From the NCBI RefSeq assembly GCF_022965805.1, contig NC_133103.1, forward strand, positions 46,394,047-46,458,046: a stretch of DNA of 64,000 nucleotides. Direction: 5' to 3'. This DNA comes from Primulina eburnea (lineage: Eukaryota; Streptophyta; Magnoliopsida; Lamiales; Gesneriaceae). Below, one piece after another: positions 40,801 through 50,563 of this stretch (within the stretch, counting starts at the first letter, position 1; every line of letters starts with the position of its first letter). The position numbers and the translations under genes are program-made. The notes under the pieces were generated by a model that searched no databases, was not told the DNA's origin, and saw only the letters and a program-made list of their open reading frames with translations.

Positions 40801-43800
40801 ACTTACTCGTATTGATGACTTATCTTCGTTCTGATTATCATCAAGTACAAGTTCGAGAAGAAGATGTGCCTAAAACTGCTTTCCGTACCAGATATGGCCA
40901 CTATGAGTTTTTGGTGATGCCTTTCGGTCTCACCAAAGCTCATGATGTCTTTATGGATCTAATGAATCGTGTCTTTCGAGATTTTCTTAACCGATTCGTT
41001 ATCGCCTTTGTTGATGATATTCTTATATATTCGAAATCCAAAAAAGAGCATGCTGAACATCTGAGACTGGTACTTCAAAATCTTCGCAATGGCCATCTAT
41101 ATGGTAAATTGTCCAAATGTGAATTTTGGATGGACAAAGTAGTATTTTTGGGCCACATCATTTCGAGACATGTAATATCTGTTGATCCTGCTAAGGTTGA
41201 AGCTGTATTGAATTGGCCGAGACCTACAAATGTCCCTGAGATCCGTAGCTTCATGGGTTTAGCTAGTTATTATCGTCGTTTTATTGAAGGGTTTTAAAAA
41301 ATAGCTAAACCTATTACCAACTGACACAGAAGAATCAGAGATTCATTTGATCAGATGAATGTAAAGCTAGCTTTCTTGAATTGAAGACGAGATTGACCAC
41401 ATCACCCGTGCTTACTATTCCCTCGGATACCGGAGGATTTGTAGTGTGTACCGATGCATCTGGTAAAGGTTTGGGCTGTGTTCTGATGCAACATGGCAAG
41501 GTGGTTGCTTATACTTCTCGTCAATTAAAATCTCATGAAACTTTTTACCCTATTCATGATCTTGATTGGCCGCCATTGTGTTTGCTCTGAAGATTTGGCG
41601 ACATTATTTGTATGGAGAAAAGTTTGTTATCTATTCGGACCATAAGAGTCTGAAATATCTTTTTCTCAATCTGATTTAAATATGAGGCAACGCAGGTGGA
41701 TGGATCTCCTGAAGGACATTGATTGTGAGATTCAGTATCACCCTGGATCGGTGAACGTTACTGCGGATGTCATTAATCGTAAAGTTCATGACTCTGTTTT
41801 AGCCTCTGTTAATGTCACCAAAGTACACGAGGATGTATGTACTTCTGACTGGACTTTTCTCTCGAGTTAAAATTCTGGCACCGTCTCAGCATTGCAAATT
41901 AAGCTTAATTTAATATCTAAAATACGAAGGGGTTGTAAAAATGATAGCAGACATTACTCAGCTTTCCAAGTAATGTGCACTGCAATGATAAATATGTCTT
42001 CGCATTATTATAAAAATCAAATATACAATAATACAAATTAAGTATCACATTCAAAATGTAAAGATTATAACAGAGATCCAAAAGATTAGAAGAAAGATAA
42101 ATAGAATCGGCATTTACAAGGATTTTCCTAAACTGCAATTAATATAGATGTTATCACTAAATGTAATAAAATAAGGTTTATGAATTTGTCTAAATTACTA
42201 AAAGGTAAGGTTTATTTATTGTATGGCCTTATTTATCCAATAACTAATAATGTGTTTGACGCACATCCAGCCTAACAAATCATATAAATACATTACTCAA
42301 TATATAATTTGGCATGTCATTTTCCATAGATTATTACACGATAAAAAATGTTTCAATAGTGCATCTTGTGCAGTGGTGTAAAAAAATGTTTTTCAATAGC
42401 ATAAAAATCAGTTAGTCAAAATGTAAGATACCTGGAACCCTTCGAATTTCTCTTCAAGGAAGAATCTAGAAGCTCCTTTAAGTTGAAAGCAAAATTAGAA
42501 GACATGGAAATATCAGAATCAATCTCTTCCTCCGGTTCTTTATCTATTCTACCACTCTTCAAGGAGGAATTCATATAAGTGCGAGCCCCCTTGTGAGGAG
42601 AATCATTGAGACCAGGCCGCTTGCCCTTTGTGGAAAGAGTAAGATCATAGTCAGCTCTCATTTCCTCTAAAATGCTTTTATGTTCAGCATGAAGAATTGA
42701 ATCCAAGCATCTGCCATTGCACAAGCAGATATGAACTTCTAACTTATTTGACTCTCTGGAAGAAATCATATAAATACTATTAAATGGATCGATATATCAC
42801 ACCATCGGATGGATTGAAGGATAAAGAAAACGTCATTTTTACAAATAGACTTCATAACTTTTAAACACAAGCAAAAGGAAAGGTCTTATATTGATAATCG
42901 ATAAAAATAAAAGTTTATCATGCAAGAACAGAATCCAAAAGTCATTATTTTAAACTTCTGAGTCAAGGTTTGGATCCAAATAATGACTACTCTTCGTTGT
43001 GAGCTCTCCCGAGCTAGCTACCCTCTGAAGCAATATAATGGATGTAATGACTACTCTTCGTTGTGAGCTCTCCCGAGCTAGCTACCCTCTGAAGCAATAT
43101 AATGGATGCAAGTGATTTTACTTAATCAGTGTCCTGGTCTACTTGTGAAGTATCGATCACATGCGAGATCAAGAAAGGGGCATGAAGGGCCAGACAATAT
43201 ACATGGGTTATGTCGGCAAGAAGTCAATAGAGCCGCTGCAAAGAAAAATTGGCCAGTTGCAAAGTACTAGGAAGCAAATGATGCTTGAACCTGTTAAGAA
43301 CTTAGTATCACTAATGGAAAGTTGTAGGTAAACATGTGTGATAGTATCAAGACGGTTGTTAGAACCAAATGTCATGAAAAAGGTCTCATAGTCAAACTGC
43401 AAACGTGAAAAAACTAGATAACCATCTACGCATTTCAATGTTTTATGCTTTTTGAACGAGGCTTTTTCTCAAACATGTGCGTTATTCCATGAATTACTCT
43501 ATCCTCATAGGCCATAGCAACAATAGATTGGGGTATAGAAATTAACAAAGTTTTCAAAGATAATATATCAACACTCAGTCATGTTTTCAAAGAAAATATA
43601 TCAACACTCGGTCAAATCCAAAGAGACATCCTAGAGCTTATATCATTTTCACACACCCGCTGCTCAAGTTATAAACAATTTAAACACCAAAATAATAATT
43701 AAACGACACGGAAGAAACAGATGTTACTATAAATTTACTGGGACAGATAAAGAAATTGGTGGGCTTGCTCAGACTCATGCGAGGGAAACATGTTGGAGAT

Positions 43801-44088
43801 AATGGCATCCAACAGCTCCGACTTGGGAACTGCAATATAACTCTGCCTCGGGACATGAATCCCAGAAGCACCACCGCCAGCGCCACCATCAAAGCCGGAA
43901 TCATCAACTGCTGCCGCAATAATCGTAGACACATCATTGCCATCAGCATCATTTGTAATTTGAGACACCGAAACTGATGGAGCCCGACAAGATACACAGA
44001 AAGGGGCAGCACGAAACTGGTGAGTAGTGGAATATGAAGACGAAGACAGAGCGCTAATGCAGCGCAGATTCTTAGCGGATACTAACAT
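19842..44088 (-). CDS. DUF3754 (TMEM143-like) predicted organellar membrane protein
   Basis: Fourteen coding exons keep phase and encode 706 residues: 44088-43739, 42710-42432, 30858-30679, 30087-29952, 27223-26901, 25465-25336, 24510-24382, 24295-24251, 23481-23402, 21328-21232, 21145-21056, 20902-20849, 20142-20077, 20003-19842. The first 45 residues (Ser/Arg-rich) look like a targeting peptide. Then come the plant-family blocks [101 protein letters not shown] and LLDASEQQQ. Two hydrophobic segments (about 525-545 and 552-572) are likely membrane spans, as in TMEM143. Biochemical function is unknown; Arabidopsis relatives carry an unproven aminopeptidase label. The start is the first in-frame ATG after an upstream stop. 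Exon 8 is only 45 bases. Intron 2 is 11.6 kb, filled with retroelements. A possible extra cassette lies between exons 3 and 4. Confidence 0.92.
21329..23401. other. Intron 9 of the DUF3754 gene
   Basis: No element ends or homologies found. It contains the longest unexplained open frame in this area, 134 codons on the plus strand (22078-22482), antisense to the gene. Its residue order shows no domain, and it is probably chance. Confidence 0.4.
24904..25284. repeat. About 200 bp tandem duplication in DUF3754 intron 6
   Basis: A block starting ATATGCTAGTC at 24904 recurs at 25107, a period of 203 bases. Long shared stretches include TGTAAGTTCTGGTGTCAGTT and ATGACATGTTTATGCTAAGA. The copies differ by substitutions and small indels, so this is a moderately old segmental duplication. 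Confidence 0.85.
28010..29014 (-). mobile_element. Copia 3' fragment in DUF3754 intron 4
   Basis: Minus-strand Ty1/copia remnant, here in the same orientation as the host gene. It contains a late RT strand (around 28940-29014, motif [10 protein letters not shown]), RT end sequence near 28800-28860, and an RNase H end with YCDNKST and [18 protein letters not shown] (28330-28448). It ends at a purine tract complementary to CCTCCCCCTCAAG (about 28193-28205). The stretch 28010-28192 may be remnant LTR. It is riddled with stops and frameshifts, and gag, protease, integrase and most of RT are absent. Confidence 0.8.
29015..29295. mobile_element. hAT-like element end abutting the copia fragment
   Basis: The right end, read on the minus strand, starts AAGTGTTCTAAGAAACGCG and aligns for about 130 bases with the left end of the element at 18427. 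The copia reading stops exactly where this block begins, so the hAT-like element probably inserted there. Candidate flanks CTCTGTCG (29007-29014) and CTCTGCAC (29296-29303) match at only 5 of 8, so the left limit is uncertain. It is rich in short GCTTTTT/AAAAAGC repeats. Confidence 0.45.
30088..30444 (-). other. Possible in-frame cassette of the DUF3754 gene (two short exons)
   Basis: Between exons 3 and 4 lies an open stretch with protein-like content. A good acceptor (ATATATCCAG) precedes 30444. The frame entered from exon 3 stays open to a donor (ATT|GTAAAT) after 30224, giving 221 bases. A further acceptor (CAACAACAG) before 30121 lets 30121-30088 join exon 4 in frame. Together they add exactly 255 bases (85 codons) without a stop. 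The family sequence I remember reads straight from exon 3 to exon 4, so the default form should skip it. It could be an alternative exon or chance. Confidence 0.35.
31846..34719 (+). mobile_element. 5'-truncated Ty1/copia element with 3' LTR
   Basis: Starts inside integrase. The first frame (to 32954) keeps the integrase acids: Asp of SLIDDCTR, Asp of FRTDN and Glu of NGVAERKN, then the C-terminal region. One base is missing near 32948, shifting to the frame that ends at 34504. That frame holds complete RT ([12 protein letters not shown]) and RNase H ([24 protein letters not shown]). A polypurine tract (TTGAGGGGGAG, 34501-34511) precedes a 208 bp LTR (34512-34719), bounded by TGTCGAAG and CCCACA and containing TATTTATG. 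Gag, protease, the integrase zinc region, 5' LTR and primer site are absent, so it cannot move on its own. Antisense to the DUF3754 gene. Confidence 0.9.
34512..34719 (+). repeat. Short copia 3' LTR
   Basis: Begins TG directly after the purine tract and ends CA, and the two ends form a short inverted repeat (TGTCG.../...CCACA). The 5' partner is not in the window, so it could not be compared. Confidence 0.7.
34720..35123 (+). mobile_element. LINE 3' end fragment 1
   Basis: Broken frames spell the C-terminal end of a LINE ORF2: a motif R-x-R-R-I-F-E-D, then an acidic stretch and D-K-I-K, matching in order the ends of the LINE fragments at 35500 and 39090. It ends in an untranslated tail with CTTATAAAAAAAA. 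It abuts the copia LTR, so one inserted into or next to the other. Confidence 0.65.
35124..35499. other. Unassigned gap between LINE fragments
   Basis: About 370 bases, somewhat richer in G and C than its neighbours (35230-35420). No repeat partner or coding motif recognised. Confidence 0.3.
35500..36896 (+). mobile_element. LINE fragment 2, ORF2 C-terminal part with zf-RVT region
   Basis: A 5'-truncated L1-type LINE. It opens with the end of the RT region ([36 protein letters not shown]), continues with [10 protein letters not shown] and the zinc-binding zf-RVT region ([18 protein letters not shown] around 36412-36467), and ends with [13 protein letters not shown]. An in-frame TGA at 35769 and later frameshifts break it. 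It ends in an A-rich tail near 36885-36896 after GTTTCCTATAA. Endonuclease and the RT core are missing. Confidence 0.85.
36897..37728. other. Unassigned intron sequence
   Basis: AT-rich, with no coding motif and no clear repeat ends. It lies between LINE fragment 2 and the solo LTR. Confidence 0.4.
37734..38957 (+). mobile_element. Solo LTR of a probable Ty3/gypsy element
   Basis: A 1224 bp block starts TGTGAAG and ends GTGACA and is flanked by identical 5 bp repeats, ATTAC at 37729-37733 and 38958-38962. Five bases is the usual LTR-element target duplication. A promoter-like CCTATAAATAGAGG lies near 37897-37910, where the U3/R border of an LTR should be. Nothing internal (gag, pol, second LTR) lies between the duplications, so this is a solo LTR left by recombination. 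Assignment to gypsy rests on length and general look. It drives towards the plus strand, antisense to the host gene. Confidence 0.75.
39090..40550 (+). mobile_element. LINE fragment 3, long intact C-terminal ORF2
   Basis: A 5'-truncated LINE with one open frame from about 39100 to the stop at 40443, more than 430 codons, with no internal lesion. It begins [15 protein letters not shown] (end of the RT thumb) and continues through [33 protein letters not shown] and the zf-RVT region ([20 protein letters not shown], then [18 protein letters not shown]), ending [12 protein letters not shown]. The 3' tail carries GTTTCCTATCA and a run of A at 40540-40550. No in-frame ATG opens it, so it is not a gene by itself. 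It is the best-preserved LINE piece here and related to fragment 2. Confidence 0.9.
40552..40800 (-). mobile_element. Ty3/gypsy integrase N-terminal scrap
   Basis: The minus strand, with a frameshift or two, encodes a gypsy-type pre-integrase region, including [18 protein letters not shown] and RIKKDIAEF, the zone that carries the HHCC zinc motif. It breaks at the LINE poly(A) tail, suggesting the LINE inserted into or beside it. It points opposite to the gypsy RT piece that starts at 40812, so the two cannot belong to one undisturbed element. Confidence 0.7.
40812..41870 (+). mobile_element. Decayed Ty3/gypsy reverse transcriptase and RNase H
   Basis: Starts in the RT palm ([20 protein letters not shown], then [11 protein letters not shown]), has the [11 protein letters not shown] catalytic box, KCEFW, GHIIS and [18 protein letters not shown] stop follows at about 41297. 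RNase H continues with [15 protein letters not shown] and YTSRQLK (41381-41590), then a shifted frame with the connection region [19 protein letters not shown] (41682-41870). Several stops and shifts. No LTR is attached. Confidence 0.85.
41871..42431. other. Rest of DUF3754 intron 2
   Basis: AT-rich intron end next to exon 2 with no element or motif recognised. The stretch 30859-31845 on the far side of the intron is likewise unmarked. Confidence 0.5.
42981..43108. repeat. Perfect 64 bp tandem duplication
   Basis: Two identical 64-base units (42981-43044 and 43045-43108), each starting TAATGACTACTC and ending ATAATGGATG, in DUF3754 intron 1. Each unit contains the palindrome-like GAGCTCTCCCGAGCTAGCTA. 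Identity suggests a recent event. Confidence 0.95.
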
Positions 44089-44292
44089 CAGATTACGCCT
44101 GGAAATCTCGCGACTTCCCACTCGACGCCACCTCAAGATAAATTGCTTGCCAAATTGGAGATTGCTATTCTCCTTGCCACTCCTTTGCGTACAAACGTAT
44201 CTCCATTTTCCATGGTACTCCCATACATGTTAAAGTATGTGTCACATAAAAGTTGACACGTGTAAGTGACAGGGTTTGTTTCAAATATTATT

Positions 44293-44300
<8 letters not shown>

Positions 44301-44349
<49 letters not shown>
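44301..44349. repeat. (TA)n microsatellite
   Basis: About 49 bases of uninterrupted TA repeat, some 210 bases upstream of the DUF3754 start codon. Likely length-variable between individuals. Confidence 0.98.
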
Positions 44350-44352
<3 letters not shown>

Positions 44353-44688
44353 ATATTTTTTTTATTTATTAAAAATGTTTCACACAATATAAAAAATAAA
44401 ATTATTTTTATTTCTAATTATTGTATAACTCCATGGTATTGGGTGTGTGATAATTGTCTGATTGACAGCAATCAAAATCTGATGTTGTGTTATTGTATAA
44501 TTCAAAATATTTGAGTTGTACTATTTACGTCAATTATATTTTTGGTAAAACGACAAACACTCGATCTTATAATTGATATAAAAGTGAATTTCACGAGTTT
44601 AATTCTCATTGATTGTATTGAGTGTGATTTATTGAGAAATAGATTGTTGATTTGTAATAGTTGCCTGTGTTATGATAGCAATCAAAAC

Positions 44689-45421
44689 TAGTGGTGATCA
44701 AATTTTTTTAACCGCCCGAACCGAATTACCACATCGTTTTTCATAATATTTTATTAAAACATCGATTAAAAATATTAATCATAAACAGCACTGCATACGG
44801 TTATTTTTTTTTTCCAAAAACCGTACCAAACCGCACCGCCTAAACTGCTTGCAATAATATTTGGTCTATAATTATAATAAATGGTAACAACATATTCAAA
44901 TAAAGAAGTCATCATTCATTATATCTCAACTCTCTTCAAAATTATTATTCTTACAAATAAAACTTATCTTCTTTTTAATTATTCTTCATATTAGTCTTTT
45001 TATTAGAGTATTTATTTCTTTTTCTACAATATTTTGTTTGAAGTTTGAAAGTAAAAAAGAAAAGATAAAATAGTGTAAATGTCATTTTTGTTGTGAGTGT
45101 GTTGTATTGTTAAATTATTAACTTAGTTTTGAATCATGATTATTGTTTTTATCTATTTTTATCTTTATATGCTTTGACCGATATTTTATATTTGAAGACA
45201 ATATATTGGTGTTATTTTCAAATAAATTAGAATATATGTTTTAATACTTTTCATTAAAAAACCATAAATCGACCGCAACCGCTTGAAAGCGCTCAAAACC
45301 GTAAGACTAATTCTTCATGTAAAACCGCGATTATTTTTTCAAAATACTAACCGAACACATATGGCATTTCGGTTTGAATTTTTAAAAAAAAAACCGTAAA
45401 ACCGCACTGTGATCACCCCTA
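44689..45421. mobile_element. hAT-like non-autonomous element with 8 bp duplication
   Basis: Ends TAGTGGTGATCA and TGATCACCCCTA form a 12 bp inverted repeat with one mismatch. Flanks ATCAAAAC (44681-44688) and ATCGAAAC (45422-45429) match at 7 of 8. Subterminal sequence is full of AACCG-type motifs on both sides (for example ACCGCCCGAACCGAA at the left and AAACCGTAAAACCGCAC at the right), the kind of clustered motif that hAT transposases bind. 733 bp, AT-rich core, no open frame. It lies in the upstream region of the DUF3754 gene. Confidence 0.8.
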
Positions 45422-45537
45422 ATCGAAACATATGATGTTTGATTTGATATATTGTTCAATATTTGATTTGCATTGTTAACACCAGCTATATATTTTAAAA
45501 ATATGCCAAACGTTGAGCCCTAACAAGAGCTTGTAAG

Positions 45538-46183
45538 TGTTGGAAATAGTTAGTGATAATTATTGAATGCAAGTCTCACATTGAAACATAAAGAGGATAG
45601 TGAAGTTTTTGTAAGTGGAAATACATCAAATATTTTGTATTTGAGTGTTGACTAGTGTGGAGGGAAATTCTCCACTATATATTTAATAGTTAAAGACAAA
45701 GATTAGCACTTGGGCACTAAAATAAGAATTAATTCGGAATTGTTATTTTAATTATTCTGTAATTAAAATAATGAATTGTGCATGTAATGGAATGAATCAT
45801 TGCACCTTTTGAATGACTCAGTGGAAATTTTCCAATGGGGTTAGTGTCCATTCCTAAACAATTCAAATGAAAGGTGCTTGTCTATTCAATATTCATAAAG
45901 GTGTCTATTCGAAAAGTCACACCATTTCGAAGGAGTTAATTCTACTTTATAAATACAACTACGTCCTCTAAATTGAAATATAACCAATATATCATTTCAT
46001 TTTTCTCTAATATGTCTTGGGAAAATATATATATATTTCTGTCTATATATTTTATTCTTTGTTTTGAATTTTCTTGGAAGGAAATTGTCATTTACCTGCA
46101 GCAATATAGTGGGGCAATATTTCTTTAAGGACAACATTATTGCGATCAAAACAATATACATTCTGGAACCAAAATTTCTAACA
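45538..46183 (+). repeat. Copia 5' LTR
   Basis: Begins TGTTGGAAA and ends TTTCTAACA, a matching inverted terminal repeat. Contains a TATAAATAC promoter motif near 45950. 646 bp, longer than its 3' partner because of small insertions (for example AT-repeat expansion near 46025). Confidence 0.93.
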
Positions 46184-46222
46184 ATCTTAAAGAAATATTT
46201 TCCTCTTTTTTGTTTCCCTGCA

Positions 46223-49200
46223 ATGGAGACCACTGGTTCAAAATCTGTTTTTGATGCATTGAAGTTAGATCGATTTGATGGGACTAACTTCACTCGTTGG
46301 AAGGACAAATTGTTCTTTCTACTCACTGAATTGGGAGTTGCTTATTTGTTGAGTCAAAGCCTGCCCGAAAATCCCTGCACCATCTGATGAAGATACAGAT
46401 GCAATCAAAGCATCACGTAAAAAACGAGAAGAGGATGAAGTTCGCTGCAGAGGATACATCCTAAATGCCTTATCAGACAGATTACATGATCTCTTCCGTT
46501 CAATCAAATCCCCACATGAAATCTGGAGTGCCCTAGAGTACAAATATACATCAGAGAAACAAGGTACTGATAGGTTTCTAAGCATGAAGTTTTTTGAATT
46601 TCAAATGGTTGATAATAAGTCTGTCATGGATCAAGTCGATGAACTACTCGTCTTAGTCTCTAGTCTCAAAGATTTGAAAATAGAAGTGTCTGAACAATTG
46701 CAAGTAGCTGCTGTAATTGCAAAATTGCCAACCACTTGGAATGGCTATAGAAAGAAATTGTTGCACATTTCTGAAAATTTTACTATAGACCAACTCATGA
46801 AGCATATTCGAATTGAAGAGGAAACTCGAATTCGTGAAAATAAATTTGCTTTAGAGTCTGGTTCTAAGGTCAATAATGTTGAGTCTAGCATTATGAAAGT
46901 TGGTTATTCTCGAAAGAAAAGAAAGTTTGTTGAAACCTCAAGCGAAAATATTGCCAACAAAAAGAAGAACAAGACATCTTACTTTTGTGGAAAGGTCATT
47001 TCAAGAAAGAACGTATGTTCTACAAGAAACTGAAGGTGGAAGGAAAGGCTGGAAAAAGGATTGCAAATCTTGTTGAACATCCAGCAAGTACTCCTGATAT
47101 TGTTGCTATGGTTGCTGATCTAAAGATAAGCATGCTAACAGAATGCAACATGGCAACAAATGAAAAATCTTCTGATTGGTGGTATGATTCCGGTGCAACT
47201 ATTCATGTTTGCAATGAAAAAGGTTTGCTCAAAAACTATGAACTTGCTGAGAAAGAAGACAAAGTTTTGATGGGAAATCATGATACTGCCATGGTACTTG
47301 GAAGAAGAACTATCGAATTGCAATTCACCTCTGGAAAGAAAGTGATCTTGATGAATGTACTACATGTTCCGGATGTGAGAAAGAATCTGATTTCTACAAG
47401 TTTGTTGTGCAAGAAGGGCTTGAAGGCTGTAATAGAAGCAGAAAAACTTATACTTTCTAAGAATGGTGTGTTTGTAGGACAAGGATACTCATGTGATGGA
47501 ATGTTCAAACTAAGTATTAATAAAGTTGATATTTCTGCCTATATGCTTGAGTCTCTTTTTAATTTATGGCATGCTAGATTATCCCATGTTGATTTCAAGT
47601 CAATTAAATTTATGTCAAAGCATAGTTTAATTTCTTGTCCAAATGAAAATTCTAAAAAATGTGAAATCTGCATAAAAGCTAAAATGACTAGAAAACATTT
47701 TCCTAAAATGAGAGAACAAATGAGTTGCTTGAATTTGTGCATACTGACTTATGTGAATTAAATGGACATTTGACTAGAGCCGGAAAAAGATATTTCATAA
47801 CTTTTATAGAGGATCATTCAAGATTCACACATGTTTATCTATTGAGAACAAAAGATCAAGCATTTGATGTGTTTAAAAGTTACAAAGTCGTGGTTGAGAA
47901 TCAATTAGAAAAGAAAATTAAGATCCTGCGAAGTGATCGAGGTGGTGAATATTTTCCAATGCAATTTACTGCCTTTTGTGAAGAAAATGGTTTAATCCAT
48001 CAAACTAGTGCACCCTACACCCCTCAACAAAATGGTTTGGCAGAAAGAAAAAACAGAACATTGGTAGATATGATAAATGCCATGCTTACGCATGCTAATC
48101 TACCAGCAAATCTATGGGGAGAAGCATTGTTAACAGCTTGTCATGTACTCAATCGAATTCCATAAAAGAAGACTAAAACTTATCCATATGAAGTATGGAA
48201 AGGATGGAAGCCAAATCTTAATTATTTGAGGGCATGGGGTTGTCTAGCCTATTATAGAGTTCTAGATCCTAAAAGGACCAAGTTGGGACCTAGAGCTCTC
48301 AAAAGTATTTTCGTGGGATATGCTGAAAATTCAAAAGCTTATAGATTGTTGGATTCAGACTCTAATTCTATTATAGAGTCTAGGGACGTTGAATTTTTAG
48401 AAACTAGCTTTCTTAAGGATCCAAGAGTTAATACACAATCAAACAAAGAAATTCCTAAATATCTAACACAAAACACTACAATGGATTTTAATTCTTCTTC
48501 CAATAAGAAATGAAAATCTGCAGAACCTCCTAATGAACCAAGGAGAAGTCAAAGAGCAAGAAGAGAGAGGAAATTGGGTCATGATTTTATTTCCTCACAA
48601 ACATGGACCTTTTTGGTTGAAGGAAGCAGATGTGAATTGTTCAATAAAATACCTATTGTTTTACATTTAGGAGATGATCCAAAAACATATGATGAAGCAA
48701 TAGCTTCAAGAAACTCTAGTTTCTGGAAAGAAGCGATAAATAATGAAAAGGATTCTCTTCTCGCAAATGGAACATGGGTGTTGGTTCATCTACCTCCTAA
48801 CTCAAAACCCATTGGTTGTAAATGGGTGTTTAGAAGGAAATATAACACTGATGGTTCTCTACATACTTTTAAAGCGAGACTTACAACTAAGGGATTTAGA
48901 CAGAAGGAAGGTGTTGATTATTTTGACACATATGCTCCTATAGTTAGAATCACTTCAATAAGAGCATTATTTGCTTTAGCATCATTTTATAATCTGCATG
49001 TTCATCAAATGGACGTGAAAACAACATTTTTAAATGGTGAACTTGATGAGAAAATCTACATGAAACAACCAAAATATTTCATACTTCTTGGGAATGAAAA
49101 TAAAGTCTGTAAATTGGTGAAATCCCTTATATGGACTAAATCAAGCGCCTAAACAGTGGCATAAAAAATTTGACAGTGTGATTTTATCACATGGATTTAG

Positions 49201-50051
49201 TAATAATGGGGCAGACAAATGTATTTATTCTAAGTTTACCAAAAATTATTGGGTATTTGCTTTGCGTCGGTCTCATTATATAGATAAATTATGTCTAAGT
49301 TTAATCACTTAGGAATAAAAGAAGCTAATACCCCATTTGATGTTTCCTACAAATTGGTAGAAAATTCGGGCAGATCCATTGGCTAATTGGACTATGCTAG
49401 TGTCATAGGTAGTCTAATGTATGCTATACACTGCACAAGACCCGATATTGCCTTTTTTGTTTACAAACTTTCAAGATACACTCATAATCCTAGCACTGAA
49501 CATTATTGGAAGGGTTCTCGGATTATCTAAAGAAGACTAAGTCATTAGCTTTGTTCTATAATAAGTTTCCCTCTGTGCTCGAAGGTTATACAGATGCTAG
49601 TTGGATAACTAGTGTCGATGAAAATAGATCGGCTTCTGGTTGGATTTTCACTTTGGGTGGAGGAGCTATATCATGGGCTTCGAAGAAACAGGCGTGCATT
49701 ACTCATTCCACAATGGAATCTGAATTCAGTGCTTTAGCAGCAGTAGGCAAAGAAGTGGAATGGCTGAGAAATCTATCGCTAGATATAAAGTTGTGGCCAC
49801 AATCAATGCCAGCGATTTCTTTGCACTGTGATAGTCAAGCAACTATGTCAAAAGCATTTAACAAGATTTATAATGGCAAGTATAGACATATTGCTTTGAG
49901 ACATGAATATATAAGACATCTAATTTCTGATGATATTATAACAGTTGTCTATATTAGGTCTAGTAAGAACCTAGCTGACCCATTAACAAAAAGACTCTCG
50001 AGAGATATAATAAAAAACACTACAACTTCAATGGATCTAAAACTATTCTGA
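46223..50051 (+). pseudogene. Broken copia gag-pol
   Basis: Gag starts METTGSKSVFDALKLDRFDG and is frameshifted near 46380. The nucleocapsid knuckle (about 46980-47020) is shifted and has lost a Cys. Protease keeps WWYDSGATIHVC (47176). The pre-integrase region has WHARLSHVDF and CEICIKAK. Integrase keeps Asp of FIEDHSRF, Asp of RSDRGGEY and Glu of NGLAERKN, then meets a TAA at 48163. RT retains QMDVKTTFLNGELDEKIYMK but lacks the YVDD box: the sequence jumps from about 49250 into late RT (HYIDKLCLSLIT). RNase H ends the frame (YTDASW, HSTMESEF, HCDSQATMS) at 50051. It can encode no working polyprotein. Confidence 0.9.
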
Positions 50052-50563
50052 TTTGTCATTAATAATAGGAACCCTACCTTTCTAAATGTTTAATTGGTAA
50101 CAACAAATTTTTAATGACATGTAGCAAGTACTAGGATCAATGTAGTACTTATGAAAGAAGATGATGAATATAAATTATTCTTAGTGAAGGTTTGAGTTCG
50201 GTTATGAACAAGAAATCTCAAACGAGATTTCAAAGGTCTTTCGCCTATGTGAACACAAGAAGTAGTGCCGCTTCTATCAAAAGTTTGAGAATAAAACTTT
50301 TGTAAGTATTCATGAACCCGGGAGTAGCACATGGCCATAATATGGTGCTAAAGCTCACAGTGAACATGTTAGAGAAATTAGTATTTTGTGTGTATGAAAT
50401 TTCCAATTTTGTCATATAGAAATTGTGGTTTAAGTTAATTAAATTGTCATACATTTCGACAAGGTTTTGAAGTGTTTATACAAGTAGTAGGTTTAAATCG
50501 AAAGACACCTCTTATAATGCATAAAATTTTAGGTTTGATTGCTTATATCACTAAGTGGGGGAT

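Noticed and set aside
44301..44349. Long TA run as a promoter TATA for DUF3754.
   Set aside because: A 49-base simple repeat is a microsatellite. Its distance to the start codon (about 210 bases) does not exclude a role, but nothing in the sequence singles it out.
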